Source of the DNA: Nocardia coubleae NBRC 108252 | Lineage (GTDB): Bacteria > Actinomycetota > Actinomycetes > Mycobacteriales > Mycobacteriaceae | DNA: 64,000 nucleotides | Direction of reading: 5' to 3' | Assembly (NCBI RefSeq): GCF_001612805.1 | Contig: NZ_BDBD01000027.1 | Span: 157,581-221,580, forward strand | In this document: piece after piece, positions 32,377-41,535 of the stretch | How the letters are laid out: each line of letters opens with the position of its first letter | Numbering within the stretch: position 1 is the stretch's first letter | Program-made: the position numbers and the translations under genes | The notes under the pieces: model-generated | What the model was told of the DNA's origin: nothing | Databases searched by the model: none | What the model saw: only the letters and a program-made list of their open reading frames with translations

Positions 32377-33231
32377 ATGATCCTGATCACCGGTGCCACC
32401 GGCACCATCGGTAATGCCCTGGTTTCCCATCTGGTCGCCGAGGGCGTCGCGGTCCGGGCGACCACTCGCGACCCCGCGAACGCGACCTTCCCCGCCGGGG
32501 TGGAAGTGGTGCGCGTCGACTACCGCGACCCGGCCACCTTCGCCCCGGCGATGGCCGGGATCGAGGCCGCTTTCCTCAATGGGCTGCCCGGTCCGGACGA
32601 CACCGATGTCGACGCCGCCCTGGTCGAGGCCGCGCGCGTAGCCGGAGTACGACGTGTGGTGAAGCTGTCGATCATCGCCGCGGGCGACCCGCGCCTCGGT
32701 GTGCCCGGTCGCTGGCACGTGCCCGGCGAGGACGCCGTGCGGAGCTCAGGGTTGGAGTGGACGATCCTGCGCCCCAACACTTTCGCCTCGAACACGCTCA
32801 GCTGGATCGAACCGTTGCGCGCCGGGCTGCCGGTACCGAACCTCACCGGTGACGGCAGGCAGGCGGTCGTCGACCCGCGCGATGTGGCCGAGGTCGCCGC
32901 CGCTGCCTTGCGCACCGGCGACCATCACGGCCGGACCTACACACTCACCGGTCCCACCCTGCAGACTGCGCGTGAGCAGGCCGCCGCGCTGGCCGAGGTG
33001 CTCGGTCGCCCGATCGCCGTCACCGATATCGCCGAGGACGACGCACCGGAGTTCATGCGGTCGGCGGGACTGTCGCCCGCGTTCGTCGAAGCGGCTTCGC
33101 AGGGCCAGTCCTTCATCCGGCACGGCCACAACGAGCTCGTCACCGACGACATCGCCGCCGTGCTCGGCCGCCCACCCCGCGACTACGCCGAATGGGCCGC
33201 CGACCACCGCACGGCCTTCACCGAGCACTGA
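32377..33231 (+). CDS. NAD(P)H-binding NmrA-like oxidoreductase
   Basis: 284 aa. MILITGATGTIGNALVSHLV is an atypical-SDR Rossmann start; VEVVRVDYRDPATFAPAM, VRRVVKLSIIAAGDP and EWTILRPNTFASN are characteristic of NmrA/azoreductase-like proteins (QorB type). The canonical YxxxK pair is absent, as expected for this group. ATG 32377 is the first codon in front of the Rossmann strand. It faces the AraC regulator, which likely responds to its substrate. Confidence 0.85.
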   Translation: MILITGATGTIGNALVSHLVAEGVAVRATTRDPANATFPAGVEVVRVDYRDPATFAPAMAGIEAAFLNGLPGPDDTDVDAALVEAARVAGVRRVVKLSIIAAGDPRLGVPGRWHVPGEDAVRSSGLEWTILRPNTFASNTLSWIEPLRAGLPVPNLTGDGRQAVVDPRDVAEVAAAALRTGDHHGRTYTLTGPTLQTAREQAAALAEVLGRPIAVTDIAEDDAPEFMRSAGLSPAFVEAASQGQSFIRHGHNELVTDDIAAVLGRPPRDYAEWAADHRTAFTEH

Positions 33232-33246
33232 TCCGACACCCCCCGA

Positions 33247-33663
33247 TCAGTTCATGCTCAGCACCCACGAGCCGTTGCAGCCCCAGCTGGTGTTGCGTTT
33301 GGCGTCGTAGGTCCAGACGGGGTTGATCGGCGGGTTCACCCGCACCTGCCACCGGCCCGACGGCGACTTCACGGCGTTGCCCTCGCGGGTGACGATCTTG
33401 ACGTCGTCGTGGCCGAACGACCAGGAGCCCCGGCTGGTCGGGTAGTCCAACCGCATGCGGACCCGGCCGCCGGTGTGGTTCTGCACCACCAGGCAGGAAC
33501 CGGGGTGGTTGATGTCGATGGCGTAGTCGCTGAAACCCTCTTCGCCACCGTTGTCGGTGGTGTCGACGAAGCCGACGGCGTCGGTGATGTCGGCGTTCGC
33601 GGGGCCCGCGACCATGACGGTCGTCACAGCCACGGCGGCGGTGAGCAGTCCGAGAGTCTTCAA
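33247..33663 (-). CDS. Small secreted protein, unrecognised
   Basis: 138 aa with a signal peptide (KTLGLLTAAVAVTTVMVAGP then ANA cleavage). TTG 33663 is chosen because AGGGGAGG lies 7 bases before it; another TTG at 33690 has no such site. The mature ~115 residues include two Cys (GSCLVVQNH and SWGCNGSW) that may pair, and look like a small beta-rich domain. A secreted nocardial/mycobacterial protein of unknown role. Confidence 0.72.
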   Translation of the reverse strand: MKTLGLLTAAVAVTTVMVAGPANADITDAVGFVDTTDNGGEEGFSDYAIDINHPGSCLVVQNHTGGRVRMRLDYPTSRGSWSFGHDDVKIVTREGNAVKSPSGRWQVRVNPPINPVWTYDAKRNTSWGCNGSWVLSMN

Positions 33664-33885
33664 TCCCTTACCTCCCCTGAGTGGCGGCAATGGTTGCCTA
33701 CCTGCGAATAAGCCTCCCGCGCAACGGCTTCCGCATTCTTATCGCGGGCTTAACGGTGGGCCCGATCGCCGGGGCGGTAGACCGTCCGAGCGGCGGTCAA
33801 GGGGGGCGGATTTCGTGTTTCGGTGGCGGGCACGCTAAAGTTCCTTCTCGCACCACGAGGCCCGGATCGGGCCGAGGACGTGCAC

Positions 33886-33958
33886 GCGGATGTAGCGCAG
33901 CTGGTAGCGCATCACCTTGCCAAGGTGAGGGTCGCGAGTTCGAATCTCGTCATCCGCT
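33886..33958 (+). tRNA. tRNA-Gly(GCC)
   Basis: A complete cloverleaf: acceptor GCGGATG/CATCCGC with discriminator T, D arm GCGCAGCTGGTAGCGC, anticodon stem CACCT/AGGTG with loop TTGCCAA (anticodon GCC), and T arm GCGAG-TTCGAAT-CTCGT. CCA is not encoded. A terminator follows after 5 bases. Confidence 0.97.
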
Positions 33959-33963
33959 CAACG

Positions 33964-33990
33964 AAAGCCCGGCCTGGATGCCGGGCTTTT
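33964..33990 (+). terminator. Rho-independent terminator of tRNA-Gly
   Basis: AAAGCCCGGC, loop CTGGAT, GCCGGGCTTTT: a 10-bp stem with a T run. Confidence 0.85.
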
Positions 33991-33996
33991 CTGCTA

Positions 33997-35409
33997 TCAG
34001 TACCGGTTCAGGCGGTCACGCGTGAGTGGCGGAAGGAACTCGCCGATCAGTGTGCGGCGCCACCAGATCCGCTGCCCGAACAGTTCGGCCGGGGTGCTGA
34101 ACTCGTATTCGTAGAGGTGGGCTCGTACATAGTGCGGCGGGTCGTCGGGGAACGGATTGGGACCGAGTAGGCGCAGGGTGTCGGGGTCGTTGCGCAGCAG
34201 CCGCGCGGCCAGGGGCAGCGCCCACGAGCGGGCGTAGGCGGGCGAGATCGCGGCGAACCACATCAGCCAGTCCAGGCGCAGGTGGTAGGGCGCGAACTGG
34301 CGTGGCATGCGACGCGGGTCGCCCGGTTTGCCTTTGAACGCGTATTCGCGCCACACGGTGTCGTCGGTGAGGTGCGTGTCGTCGGTGCCCTCCAGCACGA
34401 TCTCGTAGCGAGTCCGGCCGATCGACCCGAACGCGCCGTAGGTGTTGACCAGGTGCAACGGGTCGAAGGAGGCGTTCATCTGCTGATTCGGCGAGAGCAT
34501 ATTGCGCACCGGCCGGTAGCTCGCCACCACCACGAGGGCCACGTAGGCGATGCAGACGCCGACGAACCAACCCGGCGTAGCGGGCGCGGACTGTCCGCCG
34601 GGCAGCGCGAGCGCGGTGGCGGCCAGCAGCAATGTCACCCAGTTCAGCCAGGCGAAATTGCCCGACAGCACAAGCCACAGCTGGGTGACGATGACGATCG
34701 CCGCCGCGATACTCGCCACCGGCTGCGGCGCGAACAGCCCGAACGGCACAATCAGCTGGGCGAAGTGATTGGCCGCCACCTCCACCTTGTGCAGCGGTTT
34801 GGGCAGGTGGTGGAAGAACCAGCTCAGCGGACCGGGCATCGGCTGGGTTTCGTGGTGGTAGTACAGGCAGGTCAGGTCGCGCCAGCACGGATCGCCGCGC
34901 AGCTTGATCAGCCCGGCACCGAACTCCACCCGGAACAACAGCCACCGCGCGGCCAGCAGCACGAGCAGCGGCGGGGCGATGGTGTCGTTGCCGAGGAATA
35001 TCGCCAGGAAACCGGCCTCGAGCAGCAGTGATTCCCAACCGAAGCCGTACCACAGCTGGCCGACGTTGACGATCGACAGATAGAGCACCCACAGCGCGAA
35101 CCACAGCAGCATGGCCGCCCACAGCGGCACCGCGTCGGCCAGACCCGCCGCCACCGCGACCGCGAGCACCACCCCCGTCCACGACACGGCGGCGAACAGC
35201 CGATCCGAATAGCGCAGACGGAACAGGCTCGGCGACTGCCGCCACGACGAGCGTTCGAGGAAACGGGGAATCGGCAGCATGCCGCGTTCACCGAGCAAGG
35301 CCCGGAACTGGAGTGCGGCGGTCAGGAAGGCGACGGCGTAGATCACCGCCAGGCCGCGCTGGAAGATCAGCCTGCCGTACCAGTATTCCGATGCCGCGAA
35401 CCACTCCAT
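33997..35409 (-). CDS. Lipase maturation factor (LMF) family membrane protein
   Basis: 470 aa. The N-terminal ~310 residues hold about ten membrane helices (RGLAVIYAVAFLTAALQF; WYGFGWESLLLEAGFLAIFL). The stretch LIKLRGDPCWRDLTCLYYHH and ETQPMPGPLSWFFHHLP is the LMF1-like signature, and the C-terminal part (RYEIVLEGT, WREYAFKGKPGD, APYHLRLDWLMWFAA) is the conserved soluble domain. In animals LMF1 folds lipases; the bacterial role is not known. ATG 35409 has AGGAGCG upstream; longer starts enter the neighbour gene. Confidence 0.85.
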   Translation of the reverse strand: MEWFAASEYWYGRLIFQRGLAVIYAVAFLTAALQFRALLGERGMLPIPRFLERSSWRQSPSLFRLRYSDRLFAAVSWTGVVLAVAVAAGLADAVPLWAAMLLWFALWVLYLSIVNVGQLWYGFGWESLLLEAGFLAIFLGNDTIAPPLLVLLAARWLLFRVEFGAGLIKLRGDPCWRDLTCLYYHHETQPMPGPLSWFFHHLPKPLHKVEVAANHFAQLIVPFGLFAPQPVASIAAAIVIVTQLWLVLSGNFAWLNWVTLLLAATALALPGGQSAPATPGWFVGVCIAYVALVVVASYRPVRNMLSPNQQMNASFDPLHLVNTYGAFGSIGRTRYEIVLEGTDDTHLTDDTVWREYAFKGKPGDPRRMPRQFAPYHLRLDWLMWFAAISPAYARSWALPLAARLLRNDPDTLRLLGPNPFPDDPPHYVRAHLYEYEFSTPAELFGQRIWWRRTLIGEFLPPLTRDRLNRY

Positions 35410-35443
35410 GCGCTCGCTCCTGGGAGATCGGCCCTTCGGTGGA

Positions 35444-36088
35444 CTACCCGGTGTCGTGCGTCGATAACAGGGCGGCGCGCAGTTCGCGCTCGTCCCATTG
35501 TCCGGCGACACCGGGTCGCGTCCGCAGGTAATCGACGATCCGGTCGGTGTCCCAGTCCTGACCTTCGCGCAGCCCAGCCCCGATCATGGCGAGATATCGG
35601 GCCGAAGGGCGCTGTACCTCAACGGCTTCCGGTAACCACGGGGCCGTGAACGTCAGGATCGGCACGTCGTCCTCGTCACCGAGATGGACAACGGTTTCGT
35701 AGCGTCCCGGTCCGAAGCGGACCCGTCCCTGTTCGACGACCCGTGACACGTCGAATCCGCGGCCGGGCGTGCGGTACATCTCCTGGTCGAGCAGGTCGGC
35801 GAACTGGTCGAGGGTGAGTAGATACCCCCTGGCGACGGCCTCGGTCGGCCAGCCCGGGGCGGGCTGGCCGGTGTAGAAGGCGACGCCGCCGGTCCATACC
35901 GGACTCTGCCAGGCGAAATACACGGTGCCGGGCACGGTGAGCGCGGTCGTCTTCATGGGCGGGGTGGGGTCGCGAAATCCCGCGTAGAGGTGGTCCGTGC
36001 CGGGTGGAGTGCCACCGAGCCGGTAGTAGTCGAAGCGTGCCGCGCACATGTTGGAGCCGTATGCCGCGTACCAGATGTGTTGCGTCAC
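35444..36088 (-). CDS. Gamma-glutamylcyclotransferase-like protein
   Basis: 214 aa. It opens HIWYAAYGSNMCAARFDYY, the substrate-loop motif (YGSN) of the gamma-glutamylcyclotransferase/AIG2-like fold, with GTVYFAWQSPVWTGGVAFY as a later strand. In Streptomyces such proteins are often labelled 'histone deacetylase', which the sequence does not support. GTG 36088 is preferred because AGGAATGAG precedes it and the fold begins at once; the frame runs upstream without coding character. Its substrate is unknown. Confidence 0.7.
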   Translation of the reverse strand: MTQHIWYAAYGSNMCAARFDYYRLGGTPPGTDHLYAGFRDPTPPMKTTALTVPGTVYFAWQSPVWTGGVAFYTGQPAPGWPTEAVARGYLLTLDQFADLLDQEMYRTPGRGFDVSRVVEQGRVRFGPGRYETVVHLGDEDDVPILTFTAPWLPEAVEVQRPSARYLAMIGAGLREGQDWDTDRIVDYLRTRPGVAGQWDERELRAALLSTHDTG

Positions 36089-36421
36089 AGGCTCATTCCT
36101 GGCAGGTCTCGGTTCGGAACACCGAAGAAACGGATTGGTCCACCCCCTCGATTGTCCCTGCGAGACCGGGAAAACCGAAGGTCGCACGAATCTGGAACGA
36201 TTGGTCAGATTGCCCCGCTAGACACTCGCATGGCGACCGCCCATTGGGGAAAGCGTGCATGGCGAGACGTACCGAAATCACTACGAAGACAACGTATGTA
36301 CGGAGGTCGAACCCCGGAAGGTCAGCGTCGACACGGATTCGTGACCGCTCGGCTGTAACGACCAACCCCATCATCAACGAATGACCATTCGGTCGGGAAG
36401 CCAACGAGCGGAGATGTTTTC
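36089..36421. other. 333-base intergenic region, no gene recognised
   Basis: Divergent gap between the cyclotransferase-like gene and a lipoprotein gene. It is noticeably poorer in GC than its surroundings. A 103-codon frame on the minus strand (36093-36404) has no family resemblance or ribosome binding site and is not called. The right end (GAGCGGAGATGTTTTC) has a weak site for the lipoprotein start at 36422. Confidence 0.5.
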
Positions 36422-37120
36422 ATGCGTACTGTCCTCATGCTGGCAGCTGTTGCGGCATTGACCGGAGGGCTCACCGCTTGCGGCGCGGAGTCGGGTTCGA
36501 GCCTGCCGAGCACTACCACTCAGCACTCGGCCACCTATTCGTCGGACGCACCGAGCACTGTCCGGCCGTCCAGCGCACCTGATGCCGGTTCGCCTGACGC
36601 AAACTCACCGGGGGCGACTTCGCCTGGCGCGGGTTCGCCGGGCGCCGGTAACCCTGACACCGAGGCACCGGATACCCCGAAACCGTCGACCGCCCCGGCT
36701 CCGGACAAGAACGGCTTCACCACGGTCGACGCGGGCAAATACCTGCTCGACGGTGGCTACTATTTCCAGTCACCCACCGGGAACATCATGTGCGGCTTCC
36801 TCACCGCCGCCCCGTACGGTGTCGGCTGCCAGCTGGGCAAGGCGAATATCATCTCGCCGAAGCTGCCGAACTGCACCGACGCGCCCAACCGCAAGGTCGC
36901 CGCGCACCTGTATCAGGGCAAGTCGGAGCTCCTGTGTACCAGCCAGGGCATCTTCGTCGGCATCCCGCAGGACGGTTCACCCGCCGGCGGCGCGGTCCTG
37001 AACTACGGCCAGTCCGTCACCGTCAACGGCTACACCTGCGACTCGTCGTCGCAGGGCGTCCGCTGCATGGCCGACGGTCATGGTTTCGCGATCTCGGCCG
37101 ACGACCAGCACGCCTTCTGA
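36422..37120 (+). CDS. Lipoprotein with Pro/Ser-rich repeat linker
   Basis: 232 aa. The signal ends ALTGGLTACGAE (lipobox LTAC). Residues ~45-95 are a linker made of five-residue near-repeats (SPDAN, SPGAT, SPGAG, SPGAG, NPDTE). The folded C-terminal ~130 residues contain six Cys (NIMCGFL, GVGCQLG, LPNCTDA, LLCTSQG, YTCDSS, VRCMADG), consistent with three disulfides; the pattern resembles secreted nocardial/mycobacterial proteins of unknown function. The linker would hold this domain away from the membrane. Confidence 0.75.
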   Translation: MRTVLMLAAVAALTGGLTACGAESGSSLPSTTTQHSATYSSDAPSTVRPSSAPDAGSPDANSPGATSPGAGSPGAGNPDTEAPDTPKPSTAPAPDKNGFTTVDAGKYLLDGGYYFQSPTGNIMCGFLTAAPYGVGCQLGKANIISPKLPNCTDAPNRKVAAHLYQGKSELLCTSQGIFVGIPQDGSPAGGAVLNYGQSVTVNGYTCDSSSQGVRCMADGHGFAISADDQHAF

Positions 37121-37169
37121 GCTCGAACGGCATCGCCGCACGTCGGAGCTCATGCTGCCGTGCGCGGGA

Positions 37170-37943
37170 CTACCTCGGAATGTGGATGCCCGCCGCGCGC
37201 AGCTTCGTCTCGACGAGAGCCCCGAGCACGCCTGCGGTGGAGGTGGGTTCGTGGCCGTGGTGGGCGATGAGCTGGTAGCGGGTCGCTGCCTCGGTGCGGG
37301 CTTGCATACCGGTCACGATTCGCAGATGCGCAGGGTTGGCGAGGTAGTGCTCGATCATCTCGTTGGCGAGATCCTCGTTGCGGGGATCGTCGGGTGCCCA
37401 AGCCGCGGCCTCGACACCGCGCCGCAGCAGGGCGACGAAATCCGGGTCCTCGATGGCGTGCTCGACATCGGTGAGGTAGTCGTCGAACCCGTCGGGGACC
37501 AGGGCCCGCGCCAGCACCCAGCCCTCCCTGGTCGCCGCGACCTCTGCCTCGGGAAAGCCGAGGCTCGGCATCCGTTCCAGCATCGCGACCGCGCGGTCGG
37601 GCAGCAGGGCTCGATTGCCGTCGCTGAGCCGGTGCAGCGTGTCGCGCCGGGCGGTGAGCTCCTCGATGCGCTCGGTGAGCTGACGTCCGACCTCGGCCAG
37701 GGCGGTGGCGAACTGGTCGGCGTCGGCGTCGAGCAGGGGTTCGATGTCGGCCAGCGGCACCCCGGCGGCGGCCAGCGTCCGCACCTGGACCAGCCGCAAC
37801 AGTTCGGCCGAGCCGTACCGCCGGTACCCTGCGCTGTCCCGTTCGGGCTCGGTGACCAGGCCGAGCTTGTGATAATGCCGCACCGTCTTCACCGTGACAC
37901 CGACGAACGCCGCCGCCTGCCCGATCGTCACCCCGTTCCGCAT
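37170..37943 (-). CDS. MerR family transcriptional regulator
   Basis: 257 aa. The N-terminal winged helix is clear: GVTIGQAAAFVGVTVKTVRH then YHKLGLVTEPERDSAGYRRY and LLRLVQVRTLAAAGVPLADI. A dimerisation coiled coil (QLTERIEELTARRDTLHRL) and a C-terminal ~130-residue domain of unknown ligand follow. It starts at ATG 37943, 4 bases after the stop of the serine hydrolase gene, so the two are co-transcribed. Confidence 0.88.
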   Translation of the reverse strand: MRNGVTIGQAAAFVGVTVKTVRHYHKLGLVTEPERDSAGYRRYGSAELLRLVQVRTLAAAGVPLADIEPLLDADADQFATALAEVGRQLTERIEELTARRDTLHRLSDGNRALLPDRAVAMLERMPSLGFPEAEVAATREGWVLARALVPDGFDDYLTDVEHAIEDPDFVALLRRGVEAAAWAPDDPRNEDLANEMIEHYLANPAHLRIVTGMQARTEAATRYQLIAHHGHEPTSTAGVLGALVETKLRAAGIHIPR

Positions 37944-37947
37944 ACGC

Positions 37948-39087
37948 TCAGCTTGCCTTGTCCGACAGCGCGTTTCCCGGTTCGCCGCCGAACACCGCGT
38001 CGACCAGCGTCTTCTGCGTGACCTGGAAGACCGGCGCCAGTGTCATCTCCGCGTCGTCGACGAAGGTCAGGGACGCGGTCATGGTCACGCTCGCGTCGGG
38101 GGTGCTGTACATCAGTGTCGCGTAACCGGCGATCCCGCCGTTGTGGGTGATCAAGGTGGCGCCGCCCTCGGTTTCCTGCACGAACACCCCGAGCCCGTAG
38201 GGCATGCCGGGGATCCCGGTGTCGTGGGTGCGCAGCATCTCGGCCAGCAGCGGTTCGGGCAGCAGCGTGCCGTCGAGCAGGGCGCGGATGAAGGTGTGCA
38301 GGTCGGCGGTGGTCGAGATCATGTCGCCGCCGGTGCAGACCCAGGACGGGTTGTGCAGGGTGACGTCGACGGTGTGCTGCTCGCCGCCGTCGCTGTAGCG
38401 GTAGTAGGCGTGCGGGTGCGGTTCGGGCAGATCCGTCGACGCGCCGGGCAGCACGGTGTCGGTCATGCCGAGCGGGCCGAAGATCAGGCGCTGCGCCTCC
38501 TCAGCGAGCGGGCGGCCGGTGACCTGCTCGACCAGCAACCGGGCGATGATGTAGTTGGTGTTCGAATAGCTCCAGCCGGTCCCGGGCTCGAATCGTGCGG
38601 GCTTCGAGAGGGCGAGGTTCGCCAGGTCCTCCGGTCGGTACGTCTCGAACCGCTTGTCGACCCACTCCTTGCCCGCGATGGTCGAGGGCACGCCGGGCAC
38701 GATGGTGCCGTCCTCGTACAGCTCGCCGGTGATGTTGAAAATTCCGCTGGTGTGCTGCAACAGCATTCGGACGGTGACCCGCTCGTCGAGTGCGTAGTCG
38801 GGCAGGTAGCGGATAGCCGGGGCGTCCAGCTCGATCCGGCCCTCGGCGACCAGCCGCAGCACGATGGCGGCGGTGAAAGTCTTGGTGTTGCTGCCGATTC
38901 GGACGTGACCGTCGACGGGCGGCGGTGTGGTGGCGCCGAGTTCGCTCACCCCGGCGCTGCCCACCCACTCGCCGCGCTCGTCGTGCACCCGCAGTGACGC
39001 ACCGACGAAACCGCTGTCGACGATGCGCTCGATGAGTTCCTGGAGTTCCGGACGGTCCTGAGTGGCAAGGGTGTTCGTGTTCGACAT
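37948..39087 (-). CDS. Serine hydrolase, beta-lactamase (class C/CubicO) fold
   Basis: 379 aa. SNTK in RIGSNTKTFTAAIV is the SxxK nucleophile motif; YSN in GWSYSNTNYIIARLL is the YxN motif; HNG in ITHNGGIAGY is the third. LLQHTSGIFN is also typical. There is no signal peptide, so it is probably cytoplasmic and more likely an esterase or peptidase than a resistance enzyme. ATG 39087 is behind AGGAGCG; earlier codons are non-coding in look. It is transcribed ahead of the MerR gene. Confidence 0.87.
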   Translation of the reverse strand: MSNTNTLATQDRPELQELIERIVDSGFVGASLRVHDERGEWVGSAGVSELGATTPPPVDGHVRIGSNTKTFTAAIVLRLVAEGRIELDAPAIRYLPDYALDERVTVRMLLQHTSGIFNITGELYEDGTIVPGVPSTIAGKEWVDKRFETYRPEDLANLALSKPARFEPGTGWSYSNTNYIIARLLVEQVTGRPLAEEAQRLIFGPLGMTDTVLPGASTDLPEPHPHAYYRYSDGGEQHTVDVTLHNPSWVCTGGDMISTTADLHTFIRALLDGTLLPEPLLAEMLRTHDTGIPGMPYGLGVFVQETEGGATLITHNGGIAGYATLMYSTPDASVTMTASLTFVDDAEMTLAPVFQVTQKTLVDAVFGGEPGNALSDKAS

Positions 39088-39183
39088 GGTGATCGCTCCT
39101 GTTCGCGTAGTCGGCTTTTCCGCCGCTGCGACCAAGGCTCCACCCTGACCTTAGGTCAACCACAAGAGTGATCTGGATCACCG

Positions 39184-39217
39184 AAAAAGCGGGGCGGCAA
39201 GGTATCTGCCGCCCCGC
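39184..39217 (-). terminator. Terminator of the copZ-copA transcript
   Basis: An 11-bp perfect stem (39189-39199 with 39207-39217) with loop AGGTATC; read on the minus strand it is followed by TTTTT, just past the copA stop. Confidence 0.85.
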
Positions 39218-39229
39218 TCTTTCCGCGCG

Positions 39230-41479
39230 CTACTGCGCGGTCGACTTGAATCGACGTAAGCGCAGGCTGTTGCTCACCACGAAGACCGAGCTGAACGCCA
39301 TCGCGGCACCGGCAAGCATCGGGTTGAGCAGGCCCGCCATGGCCAGCGGGATCGCGGCAACGTTGTAGGCGAAAGCCCAGAACAAGTTGCCCTTGATGGT
39401 GGCCAGGGTGCGGCGCGAGAGGCGGATCGCGTCGGCCGCGGCCCGCAGGTCACCACGCACCAGGGTGAGGTCGGCGGCCTCGATGGCCACGTCGGTTCCC
39501 GTGCCCATCGACAGGCCGAGATCGGCCTGGGCCAGGGCGGGTGCGTCGTTCACACCGTCGCCGACCATGGCGACGACCTTGCCCTCGGCCTGCAACCGCT
39601 TGACCGTTTCCACCTTGTCCTGCGGCAGCACCTCGGCGATCACCTCGTCGATCCCTACCTCTGCGGCGATGGCGTTCGCCGCGCGGGCATTGTCGCCGGT
39701 GAGCAGGATCGGGGTGAGGCCGAGCTCGCGGAACTGCGAGATGGCCTGTGCGGAGGTCGGTTTCACCGCGTCGGCGACCACGAGCACGCCGCGTGCCTTG
39801 CCGTCCCAGCCGATCGCCACGGCGGTCTTACCCGTCGATTCCGCGTCGGCCATGGCGGTGGCGAGGTCGTCACCGAGGGGCTGCGACCAGTCGGCCAGCA
39901 GCCGGGCCCGGCCGACGATCACGGCGTGACCGTCGACGACACCCTGCACACCGAGACCCTCGATATTGGCGAAACCCTCCACCTGGGGCAGCGTTCCGGC
40001 GTCACGTGCGGCCTTGGCGATAGCCTGGGCGATCGGGTGCTCCGAGGAATCCTCCAGCGCACCGGCCAGTTCCAGCACGCGGGCCTTGTCCTCATCCTCG
40101 GCGGGGATCACGTCGAGCAGGGTCATCTTGCCGGTGGTGACGGTGCCGGTCTTGTCCAGCACGATGGTGTCGACCTTGCGGGTCGATTCCAGCATCTCGG
40201 GACCCTTGATGAGGATGCCGAGCTGGGCGCCGCGTCCGGTGCCGACCATCAGCGCGGTCGGGGTGGCCAGGCCGAGGGCGCACGGGCAGGCGATGATGAG
40301 CACCGCGACGCCTGCGGTGAAGGCGGCGGCGATGGAACCGCCGGTGCCGAGCCAGAACCCGAGGGTGGCGACGGCCAGCGCGATGACGATCGGGACGAAG
40401 ATGCCCGAGATCTTGTCGGCCAGCCGCTGGGCCTGCGCCTTGCCGGTCTGCGCGTCCTCGACCATCTGCGCCATCTGGGCGAGCTGGGTGTCGGAGCCGA
40501 TTCTGGTGGCGCGCACCAGGAGTCGTCCACCGACGTTCACGGTCGCACCGGTGACGGTGTCGTCCACGCCGACCTCCACCGGCACCGATTCGCCGGTGAG
40601 CATGGAGGCGTCGACGGCCGAGGAACCCTCGGTCACCACACCGTCGGTGGCGATCTTCTCACCGGGCCGGACGACGAACACGTCACCGACGGCCAACTGC
40701 TCCACCGGGATTCGTGTCTCCACGCCGCCCCGCACCACGGCCACGTCCTTGGCGCCCAGCTCGAGCAGCGCCTTCAGCGCGGCACCGGCACGGCGCTTGG
40801 ACCTGGCCTCGAAGTAGCGTCCGGCCAGGATGAACGTGGTGACGCCCGCGGCGGCCTCGAGGTAGATGCTGCCGGTGCCGTCCATCCGGGCGATGGTGAA
40901 TTCGAACGGGTGCGTCATACCCGGTGTGCCCGCGGTACCCCAGAACAGGGCGTACAGCGACCACCCGAACGCGGCGAGCGTGCCCATCGACACCAGGGTG
41001 TCCATGGTTGCGGTGCCGTGCTTCAGGTTGGTCCAGGCCGCCTGGTGGAACGGCAGCGCGCCCCAGATCACGACCGGTGCGGCCAGGGTGAGCGAGAGCC
41101 ACTGCCAGTTGGTGAACTGCAGAGCGGGGATCATCGCCATCGCGATCACCGGGACGGTGAGCACCAGCGACACCAACAGGCGGGTGCGCAGCGATGCGGT
41201 CGGGTCGTCCTCGGTGGGCGCGTCGGTGGTCTCGGGCTGCTTCGGGGCGGGCAGTGCCGCGGTGTAGCCGGCCTGCTCGACAGTGGCGATCAGTTCCTCG
41301 GGGGACACGTCACCGGTGACATCCACGCGCGCCTTCTCGGTGGCGTAGTTGACGGTGGCGGTGACGCCATCGAGCTTGTTGAGCTTCTTCTCGATGCGGT
41401 TCGCACAGGAAGCGCAGGTCATGCCACCGATCACCAGTTCTACCTGGCCGGTGCCCGGTGGGTGTGTCACGGCGGTCAT
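39230..41479 (-). CDS. copA: Copper-exporting P1B-type ATPase
   Basis: 749 aa. An N-terminal heavy-metal domain has GMTCASC (CxxC); the membrane part has the CPC copper site in IIACPCALGLATP (~397); then the phosphorylation loop DKTGT, the HP motif in SSEHPIAQAI, TGD in ILLTGDNARAAN and GDGVNDAPALAQADLG. It pumps Cu(I) out of the cell at the cost of ATP. It is last in a minus-strand set copZ, secreted protein, copA, sharing the CsoR-like promoter ahead of copZ. Confidence 0.93.
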   Translation of the reverse strand: MTAVTHPPGTGQVELVIGGMTCASCANRIEKKLNKLDGVTATVNYATEKARVDVTGDVSPEELIATVEQAGYTAALPAPKQPETTDAPTEDDPTASLRTRLLVSLVLTVPVIAMAMIPALQFTNWQWLSLTLAAPVVIWGALPFHQAAWTNLKHGTATMDTLVSMGTLAAFGWSLYALFWGTAGTPGMTHPFEFTIARMDGTGSIYLEAAAGVTTFILAGRYFEARSKRRAGAALKALLELGAKDVAVVRGGVETRIPVEQLAVGDVFVVRPGEKIATDGVVTEGSSAVDASMLTGESVPVEVGVDDTVTGATVNVGGRLLVRATRIGSDTQLAQMAQMVEDAQTGKAQAQRLADKISGIFVPIVIALAVATLGFWLGTGGSIAAAFTAGVAVLIIACPCALGLATPTALMVGTGRGAQLGILIKGPEMLESTRKVDTIVLDKTGTVTTGKMTLLDVIPAEDEDKARVLELAGALEDSSEHPIAQAIAKAARDAGTLPQVEGFANIEGLGVQGVVDGHAVIVGRARLLADWSQPLGDDLATAMADAESTGKTAVAIGWDGKARGVLVVADAVKPTSAQAISQFRELGLTPILLTGDNARAANAIAAEVGIDEVIAEVLPQDKVETVKRLQAEGKVVAMVGDGVNDAPALAQADLGLSMGTGTDVAIEAADLTLVRGDLRAAADAIRLSRRTLATIKGNLFWAFAYNVAAIPLAMAGLLNPMLAGAAMAFSSVFVVSNSLRLRRFKSTAQ

Positions 41480-41535
41480 GGGATGCTCCGATCGTTTCCT
41501 GATATCGATTCTTGCTGAAGGTTTGCGGGTGGTGC

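Noticed and set aside
33886..33958. tRNA-Gly as an attachment site of an integrated element
   Set aside because: No integrase, no duplicated tRNA 3' end and no foreign gene block nearby.
36093..36404. 103-codon minus-strand frame in the intergenic gap
   Set aside because: No ribosome site, no recognisable family, and base composition unlike the neighbouring genes.
27025..39087. Biosynthetic gene cluster
   Set aside because: The genes are on mixed strands with unrelated functions and no core synthase.
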